DNA of 12,337 nucleotides from positions 1 to 12,337 of the forward strand of contig CAZOIM010000115.1 of NCBI GenBank assembly GCA_964579855.1, written 5' to 3'. This document shows positions 7,901-12,337 of the stretch, in pieces (positions within the stretch are counted from its first letter, which is position 1; each line of letters begins with the position of its first letter). A program made the position numbers and the translations under genes. The notes beneath the pieces were generated by a model. That model was not told where the DNA came from, made no database searches, and saw only the letters and a list, made by a program, of their open reading frames with translations. Origin of the DNA: JADGQA01 sp964579855. Its GTDB lineage: Bacteria; Bacteroidota; Ignavibacteria; UBA10030.

Positions 7901-8803
7901 TGCTATCCAAACATAGCGTACACCCCACAAACTGGCAATTGCAATCAGTGACCTGAGCCATCGATACGATATTCTTCCAAGCATTACAACCGCACTCCAG
8001 CCGAGACTTAAGGTTGCAAGTCCGATGAAGAGGCCCAGCCATCGGTCGAAATTGATATTCATCTCCTGCAGAACGGCATCCAGTCGAGGTTTGGCAAATA
8101 CGATGGCTCCGATGCGGGCCCCTTCAAAATCTGTAAGTACCGCAGTCTCCAAATCACCGTCTTCTTGTTTCGAAGAATCCGATCTCGGAATAAGCCGGAA
8201 ATCGGTTTTCACCAACGATCGAAGGTTTTCATTGAAATTGGTGCTTCGGACGAATCTGCTCGATATCGGGTAGTTTACTACGAGGGGATGACTCACGAAT
8301 ACGAAGGCACGTTTTCGTGAGGCCGCTAGCCCCACGCTGAGGTATGTATACAATCCACGCTGGGACAAGGACACAATGGTGTCACCTTTCGCTGTCTGTA
8401 ATTCATCTTCGTAAGTTGAGTCCGCACTTTTGCCGGACCAACAGAGCACTGCTCCGCGCACATCCGTTATTTCGTACGTCAGATTGTCCGAATTCCGCTG
8501 GGCGTCAAGTTCATCGAACGCAGATTGAACAGAGGCCGGATCAGATTGGAATACATTGCGGAACAGAGTTGTGTCGTTTGCCAGCGAAATCGCAATTTTC
8601 AAGAGATTGCGTGCTCTCGTTCCGAGGTCCGTGTTACACGCTTTCTGGATCTTTTCCACCCTGTCAGCTTGAACCTCGGTCCAGTGATCAACAATGTGTT
8701 GCGTCCACATCAGCCGAGCAACGGTGATGATCCCAAGGATAGCTATACAAACAAAAAAGCCCCACAATCCGGGGCGCTCGTTATTCATCACACGCATGTT
8801 CAT
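4901..8803 (-). CDS. Large polytopic NtrY-like sensor histidine kinase
   Basis: A 1300-residue membrane kinase. By hydropathy I count about 12 membrane segments: 14-33, 255-275, 283-302, 334-353, 374-388, 416-444, 458-477, 484-501, 518-535, 799-817, 835-853 and 1002-1022. That topology puts three large regions (34-254, 536-798, 854-1001) outside the membrane; each looks Cache-like, the last with the typical GYKPLYLKGAFVGVLAV. HAMP lies at about 1020-1072. The H-box AHEIKNPLTPMKLS has phospho-acceptor H1096, of NtrY type. ATP-binding motifs are NLIRNSVQAM (N-box, 1207-1216), DSGEGIP (1239-1245) and DGTGLGLAIS (1262-1271). There is no PAS or receiver domain and no response regulator nearby, so signal and target are unknown. 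The ATG at 8803 has no clear ribosome site; Met3 or Met6 are alternatives. It starts 20 bases after the DUF4783 gene and overlaps pgeF by 68. Confidence 0.93.
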   Translation of the reverse strand: MNMRVMNNERPGLWGFFVCIAILGIITVARLMWTQHIVDHWTEVQADRVEKIQKACNTDLGTRARNLLKIAISLANDTTLFRNVFQSDPASVQSAFDELDAQRNSDNLTYEITDVRGAVLCWSGKSADSTYEDELQTAKGDTIVSLSQRGLYTYLSVGLAASRKRAFVFVSHPLVVNYPISSRFVRSTNFNENLRSLVKTDFRLIPRSDSSKQEDGDLETAVLTDFEGARIGAIVFAKPRLDAVLQEMNINFDRWLGLFIGLATLSLGWSAVVMLGRISYRWLRSLIAIASLWGVRYVWIAFEFPARIIGGDLFNPSVYSSPFLFGAASSLGETLISAIFLAISIALILWFTFDSFNRQEGWFPSFARAPQLIRICEIVVLIIMVLWSTRGFGAVTRSFVVDSTLAFHDPLTTLPSFTVFVMQLIMLLVGLSFTGLVMVLSFVLERIAYSLSETRGIIRTLLLPVLVFITFVVFQIFNSEPIVPWYFSLFVLFGGYTVASWMRGLDYNRLKERITGWKSATSLLIIASFLSLVVTDRQIHIKERGQVQAYAQEMLQPLDSWISFVLTDGLRSITSSYQQQPVSADLANDHNGNLAFLFWTKTLMSREGYNSAVVVYDNLNNEISSFSVGLTTYEQREILAKVFDNEEETIAAVDRTSPLGASKNYGLWSTIRNDKGRLLGSVALLLSASEKSMFGVDDNETVLSSRNNILQNVYRPTTVSIFENGRLAATTHEELASENDIPQSVARTFSTRDSNYVWIGEDIGGKHYESLFARNPAVPGKIVEVSLESIDYRWHIFDFLKLLSAALAVVAALILVRGLTSLTSRGSLTLAFRTKLLVAFLVLGFVPLLLLSYYNKEFAAQSLDDAVKKTLLRNLDILSQRILSSVTDEEDFGRGVNNDFAESVSSDLGIDFTVYQRTEVKASSRPELYGTSILDSRLPGNVFSEIVLAGKQFVLDDETIGSVRYAVGYKPLYLKGAFVGVLAVPAPYHQRDVEENLARRNAYYAAVYAIMILIIMTAGWGIARQLSIPVRELTAAAKEIGKGNLDVRVSPRSTDEIGELVKSFDQMAVEIKTSRINLAAAERKLAWTEMAKQVAHEIKNPLTPMKLSIQHLRQAFKDKAKDLPVIVERTTQIMIEQIDALSRIAAEFSQYARMPEKRFERISLDETVLECVELFNKIKGIEFRVNFDDHGAQLIADKDELRRVFINLIRNSVQAMDKGGTITIESRLMENSCRIQFADSGEGIPANLLSRVFEPNFSTKTDGTGLGLAISQKIIQDLNGTIGISSGPGKGTTVEIVLPV
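4974..4977 (-). promoter_or_regulatory. Ribosome binding site deciding the pgeF start
   Basis: On the minus strand AGGA sits 5 bases before ATG 4968, inside the last codons of the histidine kinase. No comparable site precedes the alternative ATG at 4854, so this favours the longer PgeF form and translational coupling with the kinase gene. Confidence 0.5.
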
Positions 8804-8823
8804 AGTGAATGCATCGCGAAAGT

Positions 8824-9297
8824 CTAGTAGATGTTAAATTGCTCGATCACCCACTTTGACGACTGCCACGCGCAGGAAACGTACACTTGTGCCGATTCCA
8901 TACCTCCTTTGAAAATCGAAATCAAACGACCCGTCGCGTACGGGGTAAGACCTTTTTCACTCATGCGCGAAAATTCAAATGAAATTACTTTCCGCGTGCC
9001 CAAATAATGTTGAAGCAGGGATGCAGCCTGGCCTGATGAAAAATATCCACTCTCTCCTCGCGTAATGTTCACGAAGATCTGATTATCAAAATCGCCGGAG
9101 AATCTGTCAATCCGTCCTTCGACGATGCCCTTTTCAATGGTTTGGAACAACATACGGGCTTTTTCAATCTGGTCGTCACTTACCCGGGATTCTTTATCGA
9201 GGAGAGTAGGATACAATCGTTCGCGATTGTTCCCACGTATCTGGGAGTGCGCTTGTCCGATAACGAAAATGGCAAGTATTACGGCGATCCATCTCAT
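8824..9297 (-). CDS. Secreted DUF4783-like (NTF2-fold) protein
   Basis: From ATG 9297 the product has 157 residues and begins MRWIAVILAIFVIGQAHSQ, a signal peptide with a likely cut after AHS (residue 18). No lipobox cysteine is present, so it should be periplasmic or exported and not a lipoprotein. The mature part has an NTF2-like pattern: helices at about 40-60, then strands around FDNQIFVNI (70-78), the Ser/Gly-rich YFSSGQAASLLQHYL (85-99), ISFEFSRMSEKG (105-116), YATGRLISIF (120-129) and a final strand WVIEQFNIY. This resembles DUF4783, a family of unknown function common in Bacteroidota. The frame is open to 9369, but only the internal start gives a signal peptide. The ribosome site is weak. 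It is the first gene after a near-consensus promoter and lies 20 bases before the kinase, so it may be an accessory periplasmic partner; that is inference. Confidence 0.8.
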   Translation of the reverse strand: MRWIAVILAIFVIGQAHSQIRGNNRERLYPTLLDKESRVSDDQIEKARMLFQTIEKGIVEGRIDRFSGDFDNQIFVNITRGESGYFSSGQAASLLQHYLGTRKVISFEFSRMSEKGLTPYATGRLISIFKGGMESAQVYVSCAWQSSKWVIEQFNIY

Positions 9298-9401
9298 TGT
9301 GCGCTCGCAGGCTGACTTCGACGAAAATCGTTGCTCCAAGTAATCGCAGGCAACGCCATCGTCAAGCAACCGAGGACAAAACTTTGGCAGGAATGATTGA
9401 C

Positions 9402-9430
9402 AAATTATTGGAAAAGGGATTCAATGTCAA
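9402..9430 (-). promoter_or_regulatory. Strong sigma-A-type promoter for the DUF4783-kinase-pgeF-glmS operon
   Basis: On the minus strand a perfect -35 hexamer TTGACA (9430-9425) is followed after exactly 17 bases by TAATTT and then G (9407-9401). A start near 9395 would give a 5' leader of roughly 98 bases before ATG 9297. It is the only strong promoter match I see in the 401-base gap and it faces the right way. The TAnnTTG ending recalls the -7 element described in Bacteroidota (TAnnTTTG), one T short. Confidence 0.65.
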
Positions 9431-9660
9431 TAAAACAACAGCATCGGTCGCATGATGATTTGCATCGATGGACGGAGTTCTCAATGCATTGATTGCGACA
9501 AGTCGGAACTGGAAGGAAATTGGAGGTTTCATGACACACCCCACCTTTGGATAGTAATCAGCACGAATATCATTCAATACTTGTGCCACATGCCAATGAT
9601 GGTTATTTCGAAATACAGGCGCAATTTCACTCAATCAACTGTCTTCTCTGCTGACTTCGA

Positions 9661-9678
9661 CGTTCACGTTTGTGAACG
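9661..9678 (-). terminator. Hairpin after pyrC, possible weak terminator
   Basis: A perfect 7-bp inverted repeat, CGTTCAC with GTGAACG around a 4-base loop, lies 20 bases past the pyrC stop codon. No T-run follows on either strand, so it does not meet the intrinsic-terminator pattern. It could protect the 3' end of the pyr mRNA, work with Rho, or bind a dimeric protein. Its position at the end of the operon is the main argument for a role in 3'-end formation. Confidence 0.4.
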
Positions 9679-9698
9679 ATGCAAGGGCAGCCCGCGAT

Positions 9699-10985
9699 CT
9701 ACTCCGAAAGCATCAACTGCCGATTATTGAATATCCCTGTCGATTTTCCTTGGAGCATCATTCCATGAAACGGCGAGTTCTTTGATTTCGACTTAAAGGA
9801 ATGTGTATTCACCTTCCATTTGGTTCGCGGGTCAACGAACGTAAGGTTGACGAGTTCGCCTTCCCTAATGTAGATCGGCGGCAGCGAGCAAATTTGGCGG
9901 GGTGATGTTGAGAACCGCTCCACAAGCTGGTAGAGCGTAAGGAAACCCTGTTCAACAAGTTCGGTAATTGCCAGCCCGACCGCGGTCTCGAGTCCCACGA
10001 TGCCGAAAGGCGCCTGCGCGTACTCAACTTCCTTTTCGTCGATGGTGTGCGGCGCGTGATCGGAAGCAATGGCGTCTATCGTGCCGTCTTTCAATCCTTC
10101 TTTCATCGCAAGCACGTCATCGTTTGTACGGAGCGGTGGATTCATCTTCGTATTCGTATCATAACTTTCCACGGAGTCGTCTGTGAGAGTGAAATGATGC
10201 GGTGTAACTTCACAGGTAGCTCTAAGCTTCTCGGACTTGGCCCGACGAACCTGATCAAGGGATCCGCGCGTACTGATATGGGCAACATGGTACTTCGCAT
10301 TGGGAACGTATCTCAACAGGATGATATCTCGAGCGATCATGAGCTCTTCTGCGATCGGCGGGATCCCGGGTAACCCAAGGCGTGTTGATGTGAATCCCTC
10401 ATTCATGCAGCCGCCGTGTGTCATCGTGCTTTCTTCCGCGTGTTGAATGACGGGTAATCCGTACATCGATGAGTACTCCAGAGCCCGGCGCATGACCTCT
10501 GGACTCGCGATGGGTGATCCGTCGTCTGTAAACCCAACCGCACCAGCCCGGGCGAGTTCTGCCATTGGCGACAATTCTTTCCCTTCGCGCCCTTTCGTCG
10601 CCGCGGCAATCGGATAGACATCCACAATACCATTACAGACGGATTTTGCAGTCTCGTGCACATATCGGACAACCGATTCGTCGTCGATCGTAGGATTGGT
10701 ATTCGGCATGCAGCAGATCGCGGTAAATCCCCCTCGAGCAGCGGACGCGCACCCGGTCTCAATAGTCTCCTTGTGTTCAAATCCTGGTTCGCGCAAGTGA
10801 ACGTGCATGTCGATGAAACCCGGAACGACGAGTCTATCCTTCAAATCGATCACCTGCGTGCTGCTGTCCGCATTGACACTCTTTCCAATCTTGTCGAATT
10901 TTCCGTCGACAATCAGAAAATCCATTGCCTCGTCTTTGCCTGAGACAGGATCAATCAATCTGCCATTCTTCAAATGAATTTTCAT
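9699..10985 (-). CDS. pyrC: Dihydroorotase, type I
   Basis: A 428-residue amidohydrolase of the length of B. subtilis-type PyrC. It closes carbamoyl-aspartate to dihydroorotate, step three of pyrimidine synthesis, in the cytoplasm. All expected metal ligands are visible: H61 and H63 in DMHVHLREPG, D154 in GFTDDGSP, H182 in VIQHAEE, H236 in VAHIST and D309 in ASDHAPH. This speaks for an active enzyme and not a non-catalytic PyrC-like partner of PyrB. Substrate contacts include R65 in HLREPG and N97 in CMPNTNP. The ATG has AAGGA 5 bases upstream and lies 18 bases after pyrB. The gene is last in the visible pyr operon; a hairpin follows its stop. Carbamoyl-phosphate synthase and the later pyr genes are not in the window. 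Confidence 0.97.
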   Translation of the reverse strand: MKIHLKNGRLIDPVSGKDEAMDFLIVDGKFDKIGKSVNADSSTQVIDLKDRLVVPGFIDMHVHLREPGFEHKETIETGCASAARGGFTAICCMPNTNPTIDDESVVRYVHETAKSVCNGIVDVYPIAAATKGREGKELSPMAELARAGAVGFTDDGSPIASPEVMRRALEYSSMYGLPVIQHAEESTMTHGGCMNEGFTSTRLGLPGIPPIAEELMIARDIILLRYVPNAKYHVAHISTRGSLDQVRRAKSEKLRATCEVTPHHFTLTDDSVESYDTNTKMNPPLRTNDDVLAMKEGLKDGTIDAIASDHAPHTIDEKEVEYAQAPFGIVGLETAVGLAITELVEQGFLTLYQLVERFSTSPRQICSLPPIYIREGELVNLTFVDPRTKWKVNTHSFKSKSKNSPFHGMMLQGKSTGIFNNRQLMLSE

Positions 10986-11003
10986 AGAATTCCTTTTAGG
11001 CGA

Positions 11004-11924
11004 CTAGTTCGATGAACCCAACAAATAGAGAACCGCCATTCTGATGGCAACGCCGTTTGTTACTTGTTGCAGGATCACTGAGTGTTCTCCATCGGCAAGA
11101 TCTGCCGAAATTTCGACGTCACGATTTATTGGCCCTGGATGCAGGATCGTAATAGGCTTGCTGGCCCGATCCACCTTTTCTTTGGTGACTCCAAAATAGC
11201 GATGATACTCGCGAAGCGAAGGGAATAGTCCCTTCTCCTGTCGTTCGAGCTGAATCCGAAGAACATTCAGTGCGTCGACCTGGGGAATGACATCTTCCAA
11301 GCGATGATACACGGGAACGCCAAGGCGCGTTATGTCCTTCGGGATCATGGTGGCCGGACCACAGACAGACACGTGTGCACCCATCGTCTTCAAACCGAAG
11401 ATATTTGATCTTGCAACACGGCTGTGAAGTATGTCTCCAACGATACACACCCGCAAGCCTTCAAGTTTTTTGTGTTTTTCTCGGAGTGTGTACATGTCGA
11501 GAAGAGCCTGGGTAGGATGTTCGTGGGCTCCATCGCCTGCGTTGATCACATTTGAAGCAACGACTTTGCTGAGAAAATGGGGCGCCCCGGCAGAAGAATG
11601 CCGAATAACGACCATGTCGATCTTCATTGCCTCAATATTGCGGGCGGTGTCTTTGAGTGTTTCGCCTTTGCTGACGCTGCTGCCTGAGGCAGCGAAATTG
11701 ACGACATCCGCCGAAAGCCTGCGCTCAGCCAGCTCAAATGATATCCTGGTTCGAGTCGAGCTTTCGAAGAACAAGTTGACGATCGTCCTCCCCTGAAGCG
11801 GCGGCACCTTCTTGATTGGTCGCTCCAGAACTTCCTTAAAGGAAACCGCCGTATCCAGGATCAGTTGAATGTCTTCTCCGGGAACACCGTCGAGACCCAA
11901 TAAATGTCTATCTTTGAGAGCCAT
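11004..11924 (-). CDS. pyrB: Aspartate carbamoyltransferase catalytic subunit
   Basis: A 306-residue enzyme of standard length that joins carbamoyl phosphate and aspartate, the committed step of pyrimidine synthesis. The carbamoyl-phosphate motif FESSTRTRISFE lies at 53-64, the lysine of the 80s loop is K86 in VSKGETL, HEHPTQALLD is at 134-143, and HPGPINRDVEI at 262-272 together with QVTNGVAIRM at 287-296 completes the site. AGGAGG lies 7 bases before the ATG and overlaps the pyrR stop codon, so translation is probably coupled to pyrR. No pyrI regulatory subunit is nearby; with PyrR upstream, control of the pathway is likely at the RNA level. Confidence 0.98.
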   Translation of the reverse strand: MALKDRHLLGLDGVPGEDIQLILDTAVSFKEVLERPIKKVPPLQGRTIVNLFFESSTRTRISFELAERRLSADVVNFAASGSSVSKGETLKDTARNIEAMKIDMVVIRHSSAGAPHFLSKVVASNVINAGDGAHEHPTQALLDMYTLREKHKKLEGLRVCIVGDILHSRVARSNIFGLKTMGAHVSVCGPATMIPKDITRLGVPVYHRLEDVIPQVDALNVLRIQLERQEKGLFPSLREYHRYFGVTKEKVDRASKPITILHPGPINRDVEISADLADGEHSVILQQVTNGVAIRMAVLYLLGSSN

Positions 11925-11935
11925 CAGAGATCCTC

Positions 11936-12337
11936 CTAGTCAGTGTCGATGAGATACACAGAATCTTCACCGTCGACTTCTTCCATCAAGACCTTCACCT
12001 CTTGTTTGACCGACGTGGGTACATTCTTGCCTGCAAAATCAGCTTTGATCGGAAGTTCCCGATGACCGCGATCGACAAGGACGAGCAGCTCAATCCGTGC
12101 CGGTCTCCCGATATCCATGAGCGCGTTGAGCGCAGCGCGGACTGTCCTGCCCGTGAACAACACATCATCGACAAGAACAAGGAATTTTCCTGTTATATCA
12201 AAGAGGATCTCCGTGCTATGAAGTTCAGGTTGGTCCAATTTGCCTCGCAAATCATCGCGATAGAGTGTGATATCAAGCGTCCCAACCTTCACGCTGTGTC
12301 CCTCGATTTCCTCGATCTTCGCGGCAATGCGGCGGGC
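11936..12337 (-). CDS. pyrR: Bifunctional pyr operon regulator/uracil phosphoribosyltransferase, partial
   Basis: The right edge of the window cuts off the N terminus. The visible 133 residues run from ARRIAAKIEEIEGHSV, through GTLDITLYRDDL, to the stop at 11936. The PRPP loop VLVDDVLFTGRT is clear and is the hallmark of type I phosphoribosyltransferases; the C-terminal part (VDRGHRELPIKADFAGKNVPTS) fits PyrR closely. In known systems PyrR binds UMP and the leader of pyr mRNA to favour termination, and it also converts uracil and PRPP to UMP. A GTG at 12292 could open a shorter frame, but homology clearly continues upstream of it, so it is not the start. Typical PyrR has about 180 residues, so some 45 are missing here. 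It starts the order pyrR-pyrB-pyrC, with pyrB 11 bases downstream. Confidence 0.95.
   Translation of the reverse strand, partial: ARRIAAKIEEIEGHSVKVGTLDITLYRDDLRGKLDQPELHSTEILFDITGKFLVLVDDVLFTGRTVRAALNALMDIGRPARIELLVLVDRGHRELPIKADFAGKNVPTSVKQEVKVLMEEVDGEDSVYLIDTD

Larger units (their letters stand above)
9298..9698 (-). other. 401-base gene-free gap between pyrC and the DUF4783 gene
   Basis: No convincing coding sequence lies here. It holds a 7-bp hairpin just after pyrC (9661-9678), the promoter at 9402-9430 and a leader of about 98 bases. Between 9431 and 9649 I see nothing I can name: no RNA gene fold, no long repeat and no mobile-element remnant. A 13-base direct repeat (GCTGACTTCGACG) occurs near each end, at 9311-9323 and 9650-9662. 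The open frames on both strands lack ribosome sites, and the minus-strand one runs straight through the promoter. Confidence 0.6.

Noticed and set aside
7050..8042. Open frame of 330 codons in another minus-strand frame inside the kinase gene
   Set aside because: It is rich in Arg, Cys and His without domain pattern and overlaps the well-supported membrane part of the kinase. It is a frame shadow.
9298..9369. 24-residue N-terminal extension of the DUF4783-like protein
   Set aside because: The extension would bury the signal peptide behind a charged, non-conserved stretch. The internal ATG at 9297 gives a classic signal peptide.
9362..9634. Open frame of 90 codons on the minus strand in the gap after pyrC
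   Set aside because: It begins with TTG without a good ribosome site, shows no recognisable motif, runs through the strong promoter at 9402-9430 and overlaps the extended frame of the DUF4783 gene.
9452..9730. Open frame of 92 codons on the plus strand across the gap and the pyrC end
   Set aside because: It opposes all genes in the window, has no recognisable motif and overlaps the 3' end of pyrC.
9699..10985. Inactive PyrC-like subunit of an aspartate carbamoyltransferase complex
   Set aside because: All metal-binding residues of an active dihydroorotase are present (H61, H63, D154, H182, H236, D309).
1..12337. CRISPR array, prophage, insertion sequence or defence system
   Set aside because: No spaced repeat array, transposase, integrase, phage or nuclease gene was seen. 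The presence of tRNA-Phe alone, without a repeat of its 3' end in the window, does not indicate an integration site.

Overview
The window is a compact bacterial chromosomal segment with every gene on the minus strand, so it reads from the right edge (12337) to the left (1). It holds nine protein genes and one tRNA. Eight protein genes are complete; the ninth, pyrR, is cut by the right edge. I see no insertion sequence, phage gene, integrase or CRISPR array. The mix suggests a member of the Bacteroidota/Chlorobiota/Ignavibacteriota group. The grounds are a DUF4783-like secreted protein, a very large NtrY-like histidine kinase, promoter-like sites ending in TAnnTTG, and a tRNA gene without encoded CCA. 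Clear Shine-Dalgarno sequences (AGGAGG, GAGGAG, AAGGA) argue against a typical Bacteroidia. This placement is inference.

Right block (9699-12337): pyrR (partial), pyrB and pyrC, 11 and 18 bases apart. This is a pyrimidine operon: PyrR, the PRPP-binding UMP sensor of the mRNA leader, precedes aspartate carbamoyltransferase and a type I dihydroorotase with all its metal ligands. Its promoter and leader lie beyond the right edge.

Middle block (2301-9430): after a 401-base gap with a near-consensus promoter (TTGACA, 17 bases, TAATTT) come a small secreted DUF4783-like protein, a 1300-residue membrane histidine kinase, pgeF and glmS. The last two act on peptidoglycan precursors: GlmS makes glucosamine-6-phosphate, and PgeF-family enzymes guard against serine misincorporation into the stem peptide. 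An envelope sensor directly upstream of them suggests, but does not prove, an envelope-related operon. No response regulator is present.

Left block (1-2294): a second promoter-like site precedes a FabL-type enoyl reductase of the SDR superfamily and an acyl-CoA dehydrogenase, a probable lipid-metabolism pair. A strong intrinsic terminator follows, and then tRNA-Phe(GAA) only 11 bases further on.

Most of the content is housekeeping. The parts that most deserve a second look are the kinase architecture and its cell-wall neighbours, the recurring promoter pattern, and the arrangement in which the best promoter candidate for tRNA-Phe lies upstream of a terminator.
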